NCBI GenBank assembly: GCA_947502585.1 | Contig: CANNAV010000009.1 | Coordinates: 1-58,788 of the forward strand | Direction of reading: 5' to 3' | From: an uncultured Pseudovibrio sp. | GTDB lineage: Bacteria; Pseudomonadota; Alphaproteobacteria; Rhizobiales; Stappiaceae | DNA: 58,788 nucleotides | Shown here: positions 8,232-17,136 of the stretch, one piece after another | Numbering within the stretch: position 1 is the stretch's first letter | How the letters are laid out: every line of letters starts with the position of its first letter | The notes under the pieces: model-generated | Database searches by the model: none | What the model was told of the DNA's origin: nothing | The model's input: only the letters and a program-made list of their open reading frames with translations | Made by a program: the position numbers and the translations under genes

Positions 8232-9551
8232 ATGAAGACGTCTCGACCACTCAGGGCAATCAGCAGCAATACCGTATTTGGAGAGGGCGATGTATTCGTA
8301 CTCTACGGCGAACTTTTTGGTCGCGGATATGCGACTGGCCTGGTCAATCAGGCAAAGGCAGCCGGGATGAGTGTGATCGGCATTACTGTCGGTCGTCCGG
8401 ATGAAAACAACAAGCCACGTGCGCTCACCCCGGAAGAACTCACCGAAGCCGAAGCCAATCTGGGCGGTAAAATCATTAACGTGCCTTTGCGTGCGGGTTT
8501 TGAACTTGATGCGCCGGAAGGTACAGCAACTCCGACGGATCTGGTCAACGGGATGACCATTAAAGATTGGCAGGACCACAAACTCGACTGGGACCACGTT
8601 GACACGTGCCGCGATCTTGGCTCCAACCGCTTTAAAGGGGCTCTTTATCAGGTTATGGACCAGCTTGATGCCATGATCCCTGCGGGTAAAAATGTCTTTT
8701 TCGCTCACACGATGGCAGGTGGTATTCCGCGTGCAAAAGTGTTTATGGCAATCGCGAACCGGATCTATAAAGGCCGCGGTGCACGCTACATGCCGTCCCA
8801 GTCTCTTATCGACAGTGATCTGGGCAAGCTGATCCTCAAAAACTTCGAGGAAGTGACCGCAAACAGTTTCGGCTATCTGCTGGAGGCCAGCAAGACACTT
8901 CGTGGCCGCGTGGAAGCAGCTGGCGGAGAAGTGCGCTACACTGCTTATGGCTATCACGGTACCCGCGTCCTGATCGAGGATGAGTATCGCTGGCAGACCT
9001 ACACAAACTACACGCAGGGCTACGCGAAAATGGCTCTGGAGAATTTTGCTGAAAGCGCATGGAGAGACGGTGTGAAGGCGACAGTGTTTAACTGCCCGGA
9101 AATCCGTACCAACTCTTCTGATGTGTTTGCCGGCATCGAGTTGTCTCTCCTGCCACTGTTGCACGCCTTCAGGAAAGAGGGCGGTGGAGCATGGGTGGAT
9201 GCACTCTGGCAGAAGTGCCAGGATATGCTCAAGCCGGAAACCTCTCTTGAAGATGTACTGCAAAAGGTATCTGCCTACCAGGCCAGTGATGCGATGAAGC
9301 CATTTTACAACTTCGAGGCCTGGCCAATGCCAAACACAGCGGCGCAGGTAGACAAAACTGTTGGTACCTCGCAGGAAATCGTAGACCTGCATAAAGAGCG
9401 CAATGTTCTGGTCAGCGATGAACTCAGCCAGCACGTTGTTGCTGCAACTGGCATGCTCATATTTGGCGAGGCCAGCCAGCCAGATGGCCCGGTTCTGTGG
9501 CTCGACCATGATCTGGTTGCCAAAAGACTTATTCAGGAAAACAACGCTTGA
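8232..9551 (+). CDS. Probable FabMG-family enoyl-ACP reductase
   Basis: A 440-residue soluble protein that I match from memory to the family annotated as enoyl-ACP reductase FabMG, first recognised through triclosan resistance in metagenomes. It starts with a Rossmann-like unit: VFVLYGELFGRGYATGLV, AGMSVIGITVGR and LGGKIINVPL. Later blocks are FFAHTMAGGIPRAKVFMAIANR, then YTAYGYHGTRVLIEDEYRWQ, and a C-terminal WLDHDLVAKRL. It has no similarity to the FabI upstream. ATG 8232 follows GGAAG closely, and the gene has its own terminator. Catalysis is inferred from the family, not shown here. Confidence 0.6.
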   Translation: MKTSRPLRAISSNTVFGEGDVFVLYGELFGRGYATGLVNQAKAAGMSVIGITVGRPDENNKPRALTPEELTEAEANLGGKIINVPLRAGFELDAPEGTATPTDLVNGMTIKDWQDHKLDWDHVDTCRDLGSNRFKGALYQVMDQLDAMIPAGKNVFFAHTMAGGIPRAKVFMAIANRIYKGRGARYMPSQSLIDSDLGKLILKNFEEVTANSFGYLLEASKTLRGRVEAAGGEVRYTAYGYHGTRVLIEDEYRWQTYTNYTQGYAKMALENFAESAWRDGVKATVFNCPEIRTNSSDVFAGIELSLLPLLHAFRKEGGGAWVDALWQKCQDMLKPETSLEDVLQKVSAYQASDAMKPFYNFEAWPMPNTAAQVDKTVGTSQEIVDLHKERNVLVSDELSQHVVAATGMLIFGEASQPDGPVLWLDHDLVAKRLIQENNA

Positions 9552-9594
9552 GGTTTATCAAGGGCCTATGTCCTGAATGAAAAGTTTGAATGAG

Positions 9595-9635
9595 AAAAGC
9601 CCGTGTACGTGATGGCCACGTTGCTCGGGCTTTTT
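9595..9635 (+). terminator. Terminator after the FabMG-like gene
   Basis: AAAAGCCCG (9595-9603) pairs with CGGGCTTTTT (9626-9635), and the loop contains a nested ACGTG/CACGT. It ends in a T run. Confidence 0.8.
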
Positions 9636-9785
9636 GCATGAAATGTGGCCCATGCATTGTTGTTAGTCGTGTCTGAATGCACTTTTTACCCCTTGTGATC
9701 CTCCATTTACAGCCCTGGGCCTGGGAGCAGGCAGAAACCAGTTTGTTCCTTTGGGAAAATTACGCAGGTGCTGTAAGGCTCTCAA

Positions 9786-9814
9786 TTGACCTCTCGCGTC
9801 AACCAACCTAAAAC
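9786..9814 (+). promoter_or_regulatory. Possible sigma-70 promoter for aroC
   Basis: TTGACC (9786-9791) and TAAAAC (9809-9814) are separated by 17 nt and lie about 90 nt before the aroC start. The rest of 9636-9902 shows no gene; a degenerate piece of repeat family B occurs at about 9831-9850. Confidence 0.35.
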
Positions 9815-9902
9815 CACTATCATTCTCAGAGTGCGCTCCGTTTGATTGAAGAGAATCAGCTGGACCGGGCGTGCTTATGCTCTAGAACTGAACCGGTAAA
9901 AA

Positions 9903-10994
9903 ATGTCTCACAACACCTTTGGTCATCTGTTTCGCGTAACGACCTGGGGCGAAAGCCATGGGCCAGCACTTGGCTGCGTCGTCGATGGTTGTCCGCCTCT
10001 GCTTCCTATTAGGGCAGAAGAGATACAGGTGTATCTGGACCAGCGCAAACCGGGGCAAAACAAATTTACCACTCAGCGCCGCGAACCGGATCAGGTCAGA
10101 ATTCTCTCTGGCGTGATGATGGATGAAGACGGCGTACAGCGTACGACTGGCACGCCGATCTCCCTGATGATCGAGAACACCGATCAGCGTTCCCAAGATT
10201 ACTCCGAAATCAAAGAACGCTATCGTCCAGGCCACGCAGATTACGCCTATGATGCCAAGTATGGGATTCGTGATTACCGCGGTGGCGGACGCTCTTCTGC
10301 ACGAGAAACTGCTGCTCGCGTGGCTGCTGGTGGTCTGGCCCGCAAGGTTATCCCAAACATCCTGATCCGCAGTGCTTTGGTCCAGATGGGACCACATAAG
10401 ATCAATCGCGACAAGTGGGACTGGAACGAGGTGCGCAACAACCCGTTCTTCTGCCCGGATACAGAAGCAGCCAGGTTCTTTGAAGACTACCTCAACGGTA
10501 TCCGCAAGGATGGCTCTTCCATTGGCGCGGTGATTGAAGTGGTTGCCGAACACGTGCCTGTCGGCCTTGGTGCGCCGCTTTACGGTAAGCTTGATCAGGA
10601 CCTGGCATCCGCCATGATGTCTATCAACGCTGTGAAGGGCGTTGAGATTGGCAACGGCTTTGAAGCTGCCTGCCTGACCGGAGAAGAAAACGCCGATGAA
10701 ATGCGTGTGGGCAAAGATGGCAAGCCGGAGTTTCTCTCCAATCAGGCTGGCGGTGTGTTGGGTGGCATCTCTTCTGGTGCTCCTGTCGTCGTGCGCTTTG
10801 CAGTCAAGCCAACCTCTTCCATCCTGACACCGCGTAAATCCATCACCCGTAGCGGGGAAGATGTTGATGTGATGACCAAAGGTCGCCATGACCCTTGCGT
10901 TGGTATTCGTGCAGTCCCGGTTGGGGAGGCCATGATGGCGTGTGTTTTGGCGGATCATGTTCTGCGTGACAAAGGCCAGTGCGGCGAACGCTAA
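9903..10994 (+). CDS. aroC: Chorismate synthase
   Basis: Catalyses the last shikimate-pathway step, 5-enolpyruvylshikimate-3-phosphate to chorismate, with reduced FMN. Signatures in order: [16 protein letters not shown] at the N-terminus, [47 protein letters not shown] and a C-terminal [18 protein letters not shown]. At 363 residues it is full length. In this group it commonly sits near fabI and ribB, as here. No other gene appears before ribB, 750 nt downstream. Confidence 0.96.
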   Translation: MSHNTFGHLFRVTTWGESHGPALGCVVDGCPPLLPIRAEEIQVYLDQRKPGQNKFTTQRREPDQVRILSGVMMDEDGVQRTTGTPISLMIENTDQRSQDYSEIKERYRPGHADYAYDAKYGIRDYRGGGRSSARETAARVAAGGLARKVIPNILIRSALVQMGPHKINRDKWDWNEVRNNPFFCPDTEAARFFEDYLNGIRKDGSSIGAVIEVVAEHVPVGLGAPLYGKLDQDLASAMMSINAVKGVEIGNGFEAACLTGEENADEMRVGKDGKPEFLSNQAGGVLGGISSGAPVVVRFAVKPTSSILTPRKSITRSGEDVDVMTKGRHDPCVGIRAVPVGEAMMACVLADHVLRDKGQCGER

Positions 10995-11187
10995 GAGGTC
11001 TTTCAATCTCTGATTTCATTCTGATTGAAAAGATGCTGGCAAGACCTGCGCCTTTTTAGTGTGTGCACAGGTAAGTACATCAGAGTCGTGCGACGTCGCC
11101 TTGTGTTTCTCCCTTCAGGTGTCAGGCATATCCCCAAAACCTATCCCCCCTTGCTCAAAAGCCCCCTCATACTAATCCCATGCCTAC

Positions 11188-11352
11188 GTGACGGGCTGCT
11201 GGCGGACCGTCCGTCAGTTTGTCGTGGGCCGGGTTGGGCGACCAGAAGAGGTAGCGCATCTTCTGCTGTTCCGGTGGAACCGATTTTCAGGCGTACCCGC
11301 ATGGTCCGAGAGGAAGGGCCTAGGTCTGAAGGGCATCACGCGGTGGCATTTT
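11188..11352 (+). pseudogene. Possible second SDR relic in the aroC-ribB gap
   Basis: The 750 nt between aroC and ribB has no intact gene. One segment reads VRQFVVGRVGRPEEVAHLLLF, very like the GRxGxPEEVA motif near the C-terminus of SDR enzymes. The usual ASDEAxFITG continuation is absent, so the relic is short or frame-broken. The remainder (about 11353-11740) shows nothing recognisable. AT content increases just before ribB, and I see no FMN riboswitch there. Confidence 0.35.
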
Positions 11353-11743
11353 AAGTGTCAGGGATCGCGGACCTGTTTATGCAGGGAAACCTGTTTGAAT
11401 ACAGCCGCTGTCTTTCCGGGAAACCGGCTATCGTGCCTTTCAGGATAAGAGGCATTGCCTGCCGCCTTGCTCATCCCGACGTTCGGGCAATTGGCTGACA
11501 CTGCATGGGAGGCCATGTGGTGCTCTCAGTGTGTGCTCGGGCAACTTACGAAGTCTGGGCAGGGCGTATGAAGGCAACTGAGTGCGTTAGCCCAAAGCAA
11601 CATAGCGTTTATGCACCTCACCTTCATCTCGGAATAAGACTTAGGTAGAAAATGATTTTCTTTTTTCGATTTGCCCTTGATTTCCAGCTATAAAAGCGCG
11701 AATTCAGTATCACTGAAAATTGCAAGGCCATGGGACTGGGATT

Positions 11744-13063
11744 ATGCGCTTGACTGAATGGCTGGAAGACAATGGTGAAAGCAGAAGTACATTTGCGCGT
11801 CGTGCTGGTTTGTCTCCTGCATCTGTAACCGCACTGTGCAATGACCCAGGCGTATGGATTTCCCGGGAAATGGCCCATAAAATCGCTGAGGCGACGGACC
11901 ATCAGGTGACTCCGAACGATTTTCTCGGACTAAAAGAAAATAAGGAGTATGTCATGTCGCAAACAAGAGTAGCCGAAGCCCTGCGCGCGTTCGAAAACGG
12001 CGAGATGGTTGTTGTGACCGACGATGATGATCGCGAAAACGAAGGTGATCTCATCGTTGCTGCCAATATGATTACCCCCGAGCAAATGGCATTTATCATC
12101 CGTCACACTTCCGGGATCGTTTGTGCTCCAATGACGCTTAAAGAAGCAAAGCGCCTGCATCTTGAGCCAATGGTCGCCAACAATGATGCGCCTCTGGCAA
12201 CTGCGTTCACCGTTTCTGTGGACTATGCTCCTGGTCTGACTACTGGTATCTCCGCTGAACAGCGCTGTGCAACTGTCCGCGGTCTTGCAAACCCGAATGC
12301 CGGTGCGGCTGATTTCGTTCGTCCGGGTCATATCTTCCCGTTGGTCGCAAAGGAGGGCGGGGTTCTCATGCGCTCTGGTCACACTGAAGCGGCTGTTGAT
12401 CTGTGCAAACTCACCGGGCTGACAGAAGTCGGCGTGATCAGTGAACTGGTGAATGACGATGGTACCGTGAAGCGCGGTGAGCAGGTTGAGGCCTTCGCTC
12501 GTGAACATAACCTGCAGATGGTGTCTGTTGCGGATCTCATTGCATGGCGGCAGCGTCACGAACATCTTGTAAGCCGTATCGATGAATTTGATGTGGAGAC
12601 AACGGCAGGTAAGGCACGGGCGATTATCTATTCTACTCCATTCGATAGTGTAGGGCACCTGGCGCTGGTTTACGGCGATATCCGTGACGGACAGGATATT
12701 CCTGTCAGGCTCCATCTGGAAAACGTTTTCGATGATGTGTTTGGGCAAACCAAATCTCTCGATGTAATCATGCAGGACTTTGCAGACAGAGGCCGGGGCA
12801 TTATAGTTTACCTGCGTGAAGGTGCGGTAGGCGTCGCAAGCAAGTCCAACCGCCAGCGCGATAACCTGGAAGCTGCTGAGCATGAGCAGCACGTTTCTGC
12901 TCAGGGCCGGTCAGAGGACTGGCGCGAAGTGGGTCTCGGTGCGCAGATCCTGAAGGATCTGGGTGCCAACTCTATCCGGGTTATTGCATCACGTGAGCGC
13001 CACTATGTTGGCCTTGAAGGCTTTGGCCTGAAAGTTGAAGCAACGGAAACTCCGGCGGACTAA
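11744..13063 (+). CDS. ribB: 3,4-dihydroxy-2-butanone-4-phosphate synthase, RibBX type, with N-terminal helix-turn-helix segment
   Basis: Makes the four-carbon riboflavin precursor from ribulose 5-phosphate. The DHBP synthase domain starts near residue 71 from this ATG; it has VVVTDDDDRENEGDLIVAA, RHTSGIVCAP, RPGHIFPLVAKEGGVL and SGHTEAAVDL. The second half resembles GTP cyclohydrolase II but lacks its zinc-binding Cys cluster, as in RibBX variants. Unusually, the first 70 residues (MRLTEWLEDNG, FARRAGLSPASVTAL, MAHKIAEATDHQVTPNDFL) form an XRE-type helix-turn-helix in the same frame. A strong AAGGAG precedes an internal ATG at 11954, so a short form without the HTH is likely made as well. 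Confidence 0.9.
   Translation: MRLTEWLEDNGESRSTFARRAGLSPASVTALCNDPGVWISREMAHKIAEATDHQVTPNDFLGLKENKEYVMSQTRVAEALRAFENGEMVVVTDDDDRENEGDLIVAANMITPEQMAFIIRHTSGIVCAPMTLKEAKRLHLEPMVANNDAPLATAFTVSVDYAPGLTTGISAEQRCATVRGLANPNAGAADFVRPGHIFPLVAKEGGVLMRSGHTEAAVDLCKLTGLTEVGVISELVNDDGTVKRGEQVEAFAREHNLQMVSVADLIAWRQRHEHLVSRIDEFDVETTAGKARAIIYSTPFDSVGHLALVYGDIRDGQDIPVRLHLENVFDDVFGQTKSLDVIMQDFADRGRGIIVYLREGAVGVASKSNRQRDNLEAAEHEQHVSAQGRSEDWREVGLGAQILKDLGANSIRVIASRERHYVGLEGFGLKVEATETPAD
11942..11947 (+). promoter_or_regulatory. Internal ribosome binding site for short RibB form
   Basis: AAGGAG lies six bases before ATG 11954, inside the HTH-RibBX frame. The ATG begins MSQTRVAEAL, a standard RibB start. The upstream ATG at 11744 has only a weak GGGA. 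Confidence 0.7.
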
Positions 13064-13100
13064 TGAATGAGCCCCGGTGCAATATGGTAAATGGCGGGGC

Positions 13101-13685
13101 ATGTCTCAGTTTGATCTGGATCCATGGCAGGAAAAGCAAAGCTCAGCTGAACCATTCACACTGGGCTATCAGAAGGGGACAGGAGAACCTGTCGTTTACG
13201 GGAGCTTGCTGCTTGGGGCAGCTCTTCTAGGCGCAGGCATTGTAAACAGTTCACTGATCCCTGCTTTGGCATCCCTGCCTGTTTTCCTCAGCGTTCTGTG
13301 GCATTACCCTTTCATCGATAACCGCCCTCAGTTAGCAGCCAATGAGACGGGGCTCTACCTGGACAGGCTTGGCGTTTTACGATGGTCAGCAATTGCAGAC
13401 CTTTCCCTTTACAAAACTGCTGTCCGTACCATGGAGTTCAACCAGTTGCACATCAAACTCAAAGGTCCGGTGGAGGACTGTCTTGTACAGCGAGAACCCC
13501 GGTCTGTGCTGCGGGGGGCCATGCGAAAGAACTGGCGCCTGAAGCAAGCCAGGTCGAGCGCACCGGTACTTGACGTGGATTTACATCTCCTCGCATGTGC
13601 CCCTGAGACCCTGTTACAAAGAACCCGGCAGTTCTGGCGGGGAAATGATGTTTTTATGCAACACTCATCTATAAATAATCACTGA
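13101..13685 (+). CDS. Uncharacterised membrane protein, about 194 residues
   Basis: Follows ribB by 37 nt and probably shares its transcript. Two adjacent hydrophobic segments (about residues 33-70) are followed by NRPQLAANETGLYLDRLGVLRW, WSAIADLSLY and a basic cytoplasmic C-terminus with a QRTRQFW motif. The layout resembles STM3941/PH-like small membrane proteins, but I cannot assign a family. The frame is open from 13077; ATG 13101 gives the more sensible start. Confidence 0.6.
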   Translation: MSQFDLDPWQEKQSSAEPFTLGYQKGTGEPVVYGSLLLGAALLGAGIVNSSLIPALASLPVFLSVLWHYPFIDNRPQLAANETGLYLDRLGVLRWSAIADLSLYKTAVRTMEFNQLHIKLKGPVEDCLVQREPRSVLRGAMRKNWRLKQARSSAPVLDVDLHLLACAPETLLQRTRQFWRGNDVFMQHSSINNH

Positions 13686-13804
13686 TGAGTTTAAATCCCT
13701 CATTATTCATTGTTTCGCCGCAAATCCCCTTATCCTGCTGTCACAGAAATTCAGCACTATTAACCTAACTTTATCAGGAAGGATGGGATCGGAAGGCAAT
13801 TATT

Positions 13805-14542
13805 ATGCAGATCAACCGCACGGAGGCAAACGGCGACACATGCAGCTTTTCCAGCCTGGATAAGGATTGGGGCGTTGATGATGATTACCTTTTCAACTTC
13901 GCTTGCACGCCGGGTGGAAGCGTTTTGCAAATAGCCTGTGGAACAGGTGCGCTGTCCGGAGCACTTTCCCGACATGGTGTAAACACTGTAGGTGTTGACC
14001 GGAATCCGAAGAAAATTGCGCAAGCTGTTAAGCGTTCAGAGACGGTAACATGGGTGGAAGCAGATGCCCGAACAGTGTATCTCCATCAGAAGTTCGACCG
14101 CATCATTATCACTGGTAATGCTTTTCAGGCTTTTGCAACCAACACTGACCAGATCCTCGTTCTCCAAACCATCGCTGCTCACCTGAAATCAAATGGTAAA
14201 TTTGCATTCGGCATGGAAAACCCGAAAGCACGGCCATGGGAGAAGTGGGGCCAGAAAGGCAAACCGCTCCTGGTGCGCTCAGTTGAAGGGAAACGAGTAT
14301 CCGTGTGGCAGGATACGACAGGGCCAGACAAAAACGGTCTCGTGTCCATGCAGACCCACTATGACAGCGACGGGCGCCATTACTCAAGGAATAACATGCG
14401 TCGCTTCGTGCATCGCGATCACATCAGCAACCTGTTGGAGGCCGTAGGTCTGAGGGCAACAGCCTCCTATGGAGACTGGATAGCGCTCAATATGAATGAT
14501 GAGGCACCATTCATTATCGTCAGCGGTAGCCTGAGCAACTAG
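13805..14542 (+). CDS. Class I SAM-dependent methyltransferase
   Basis: Transfers methyl groups from S-adenosylmethionine to an unknown substrate. The Rossmann-like domain shows motif I (VLQIACGTGALSGALS), an acidic loop after strand 2 (VGVDRNPKKI), EADAR at motif III and FDRIIITGNAFQAF at motif IV. The C-terminal half has the beta-rich FVHRDHISNLLEAVGL unit seen in small-molecule methyltransferases. Motif I has C in place of the common G at GxGxG, as in many relatives. Single gene, with repeat A directly after its stop. Confidence 0.85.
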   Translation: MQINRTEANGDTCSFSSLDKDWGVDDDYLFNFACTPGGSVLQIACGTGALSGALSRHGVNTVGVDRNPKKIAQAVKRSETVTWVEADARTVYLHQKFDRIIITGNAFQAFATNTDQILVLQTIAAHLKSNGKFAFGMENPKARPWEKWGQKGKPLLVRSVEGKRVSVWQDTTGPDKNGLVSMQTHYDSDGRHYSRNNMRRFVHRDHISNLLEAVGLRATASYGDWIALNMNDEAPFIIVSGSLSN

Positions 14543-14642
14543 AGTGCACTCCTGAAAATGGCTCCGGTTATTGGATAAGAATACACATGAATATAAAGAA
14601 GTCAGAGGATGGTGTGTGAAAGCATAAGAACGCAACATGCGC
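14540..14642 (+). repeat. Dispersed intergenic repeat, family A, copy 3
   Basis: Begins at the methyltransferase stop and ends just before the convergent DUF1330 gene. Shared blocks with copies 1 and 2 are CTGAAAATGGCTCCGG, GGATAAGAATACAC and AAGAACGCAACATGC. Confidence 0.65.
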
Positions 14643-14651
14643 TAATGTTCC

Positions 14652-14957
14652 TCAGGACCTGAGTTCCTGCACGCCATCGATAATCGTCAGGCTGCACTTC
14701 GCTGCTCCATGACGGATCCTGGCAACAGGTGCGTATTCAGGACAGTTCAGAAACGCCTTCGCCTTTGCCATGCTTGGAAACTCCAGAATGACGAGGCGGT
14801 GTGGGGTCCACAAATCACTCTCAACCACATCCATATCACCGCCACGTGCCCTGTAAATGCCGCCGAAGCTCTCCGCGATAGGGCGGGCCTGAGCTTTGTA
14901 GTCCTCATAGGCGATTGGATCTTCAATTTTTGTATCAACAATGACGTAAGCTGGCAT
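14652..14957 (-). CDS. DUF1330 family protein
   Basis: Small dimeric alpha/beta-barrel protein of the DUF1330 family, function unknown. Family features: MPAYVIVDTKIEDP, YKAQARPIAESFGGIYRARGG and LVILEFPSMAKAKAFLNCPEY. Length of 101 residues is normal. Its start overlaps the 3' end of the upstream membrane-protein gene by 23 nt, so the two are probably co-transcribed. Confidence 0.88.
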   Translation of the reverse strand: MPAYVIVDTKIEDPIAYEDYKAQARPIAESFGGIYRARGGDMDVVESDLWTPHRLVILEFPSMAKAKAFLNCPEYAPVARIRHGAAKCSLTIIDGVQELRS

Positions 14958-15345
14958 ATACTTTTCCTGTGCTTTGAAGAATGCTTATCTGATTTGGAGG
15001 TGATCTGAAATCAGGCTGCGGATTTTGTACCTGTATTTTTGGGGAAGGGTGGCCCCTTGCCCTTTTCCCCCTGGAGTAACGCTGGCGTGTTCGGAGGATG
15101 ATCTTTCTGAAACGACCACTGGATCGCACTTCAAGCCACTGCAGGGTCTGATTGAGCCAGACGATGTTTTTCCGATGTCGCCTCACGAACCTTGCAAACC
15201 TGCGGCTGGTGGCAATCAACAGACCCGTCCCCAATGCGAGCAGCGGTACACCCGTTGGAAGAGGTGTCCAGACCGTCAGCAGGCCCGGTACAATGCAAAT
15301 GATAGCTGTAAAAACCGAAACACCCCTAATCAATGGCTCAGCCAC
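14935..15345 (-). CDS. Small membrane protein, PGPGW-like
   Basis: One long hydrophobic hairpin (about residues 8-45; LTVWTPLPTGVPLLALGTGLLI) is followed by a strongly basic cytoplasmic region with RFARFVRRHRKNIVWLN. This resembles putative transmembrane proteins of the PGPGW type, whose function is unknown. The last 40 residues look poorly conserved and run into the DUF1330 start. Confidence 0.6.
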   Translation of the reverse strand: MAEPLIRGVSVFTAIICIVPGLLTVWTPLPTGVPLLALGTGLLIATSRRFARFVRRHRKNIVWLNQTLQWLEVRSSGRFRKIILRTRQRYSRGKRARGHPSPKIQVQNPQPDFRSPPNQISILQSTGKVYASLRHC

Positions 15346-15484
15346 CCGTAGGCATCACAAACTAAGGCAAGCATACGTCAGGGTCATGAAGCTTCCGTAA
15401 CACGGGTACCCAAACTTTGGGCAAATATCGAAAATTCAGGGAAGACGGTAAATGACTGGCCACCCGCCCCTGTACAGATACCGA

Positions 15485-16750
15485 TTATGGGCTGCGTTCC
15501 AGCAAAGCAACCACTTCAACATGAGGGGAATAGAGGAACTGATCAATCGGTACAACGCGCTTGATCCGAAAGCCACCGTCCAACAGTTCACGAATGTCAC
15601 GAGCAAAACTGGCTGGGCTACAGGAAACGGCAACGATCTTTTTGACCGGAGATTTTGCAAGTTCCTGCGCCTGAGCAAGAGCACCGGCACGGGGCGGATC
15701 GAACACCACACCATCGTAACCCTTGCCAAAATTATCAAGCTCTTTGGCAACAACTGGTCGGCGGACCAGATCCCGGCGTTCAGTGGTGACTTTCTTAAGG
15801 CCCCTGGCGCGGCGCAGGCCAAGATCCAGCGCTTTCAGCGAAGTGGCTTCACCTTCCACTGCATGCACATTGGCAAACTGCCCGATCCTGAAAGTCAGAG
15901 TGCCTGCTCCGCAGAATAAGTCAGCCACACGTTTACAACCACTCAGCCCCTCCGAAAGAAGGTCGCCTATGGTTTTTTCTGCACTCAGCACTGCCTGTAT
16001 AAACCCGCCGGAAGGGATTGGAACAGCTACACCACTCATATCGAGCAAAGGAGAGCGGATTTCGATAATTGTCTCACCGTCCACAGTCAGGCGTGCAAGG
16101 TTATTCTCAACAGCAGCCTGCGACAATTCCAGGTAATGCTTTTCTTTGTTTTTGCCCAAACCACTGATAGCGACATCAAGACCATTTTGTGTTGTCGTTA
16201 CGATGAACTTAAGTTCGCCCCTACGGGGCAAAATTTCGCCGGCAAGCTTGCGAAGCCCCGGCACGGCCTTCATGATCTCAGGAGCAATCACCGGGCATTC
16301 CTGAATGTCGACAAGGAGATTTGATTTGGCAGTGTGATAGCCGAACAGAACCTTATGGCTCGCCTTCACAGCGGCGAATACCGTGCGGCGGCGACTGCCC
16401 TTATTACAGACCACAACATGTTCCACTGGCGTTTCTATGCCGCGCGATGCCAGAGCATCAATCACTTGTTGCCGTTTGAAGTTCTTGTAGGAAGCCTCAT
16501 CCATATGCTGCAAAGAGCAACCACCACAGGTGCCGAAATGCCTGCATACGGGGGCGATGCGCTGCGGGCTTGGCTCTATGATTTCATTGAGTTCCGCGCG
16601 CGCGCCTTGCACCTGGGCGCTGACGAACTCGCCCTCAAGTGTATAGGGAACAAAGATCTGTCCGGCATCGGTTTCAGCAACACCATCACCCTTATGGGCA
16701 AGGCGTACAATACGGAGGGTTTGTACAGTGGCTTCAGGCTTCTTAGACAT
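15485..16750 (-). CDS. 23S rRNA (uracil-5-)-methyltransferase family protein (RumA/RlmD type)
   Basis: RNA m5U methyltransferase with an iron-sulfur cluster. An N-terminal TRAM-like domain (about 5-55) is followed by the 4Fe-4S motif CRHFGTCGGCSLQHM and a later CPV, the SAM site VADLFCGAGTLTFRIG, FDPPRAGALAQ and the catalytic Cys in VSCSPASFARD. About 421 residues. The frame opens at 16786, but MSKKPEATVQTLRI at 16750 is the likely start. In relatives this gene directly follows tlyA; here 350 nt with a gene relic lie between them. Confidence 0.88.
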   Translation of the reverse strand: MSKKPEATVQTLRIVRLAHKGDGVAETDAGQIFVPYTLEGEFVSAQVQGARAELNEIIEPSPQRIAPVCRHFGTCGGCSLQHMDEASYKNFKRQQVIDALASRGIETPVEHVVVCNKGSRRRTVFAAVKASHKVLFGYHTAKSNLLVDIQECPVIAPEIMKAVPGLRKLAGEILPRRGELKFIVTTTQNGLDVAISGLGKNKEKHYLELSQAAVENNLARLTVDGETIIEIRSPLLDMSGVAVPIPSGGFIQAVLSAEKTIGDLLSEGLSGCKRVADLFCGAGTLTFRIGQFANVHAVEGEATSLKALDLGLRRARGLKKVTTERRDLVRRPVVAKELDNFGKGYDGVVFDPPRAGALAQAQELAKSPVKKIVAVSCSPASFARDIRELLDGGFRIKRVVPIDQFLYSPHVEVVALLERSP

Positions 16751-16809
16751 GGCACTGCGTTTACAGCGCCACTCCGATACATGCAATGCCTGATGTTGCG
16801 AAGTTCTGC

Positions 16810-17058
16810 ATTCCGTTTGGGCGATGGTGAGCGCTGCGTTGAAGATGAAGGCGTGGCTACCAGTGAAATTGCCCCCAAAACTGTGTTTGCATCCAACGCA
16901 ATAGAGAAGTCTTTGCCATCGTAAATGATATGGGCAAGGCGGCTAAAGACACAAGCATCTTCGCTGAGAGCGATTAAAAGGCCTCTGTGGATCTGGCTGA
17001 TCCGACGGATAAACTCACAAATCGCGTTGAAGGCGTCGTGTCCCGGCTGTGCGCATAA
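16810..17058 (+). pseudogene. Relic of a methyl-accepting chemotaxis protein C-terminus
   Basis: The space between the rumA-type gene and tlyA carries, on the opposite strand, a recognisable MCP tail. A first frame reads VEDEGVATSEIA, matching EEQxAATxEIA after the receptor hairpin. After a frameshift and stop near 16922 it continues as NDMGKAAKDTSIFAESD, hits an in-frame TAA at 16975-16977, and ends LTNRVEGVVSRLCA with a stop at 17056-17058. The receptor, HAMP and signalling hairpin are gone. Confidence 0.65.
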
Positions 17059-17136
17059 CTGCGGGCCGTGCTTTAAAGAAGCACCGGAACCTACTCTCCT
17101 GAGTACGCCTGTGCCTCGGGAGGAATTTCACAAGAA

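Noticed and set aside
8166..9509. 447-codon minus-strand open frame opposite the FabMG-like gene
   Set aside because: It is the antisense shadow of a clearly coding gene; its translation is Cys/His-rich and lacks any family motif.
9882..11006. 374-codon minus-strand open frame opposite aroC
   Set aside because: aroC is unmistakable on the other strand and the antisense translation shows no protein-like pattern.
11600..11743. FMN riboswitch before ribB
   Set aside because: None of the conserved RFN-element blocks is visible in the AT-rich leader.
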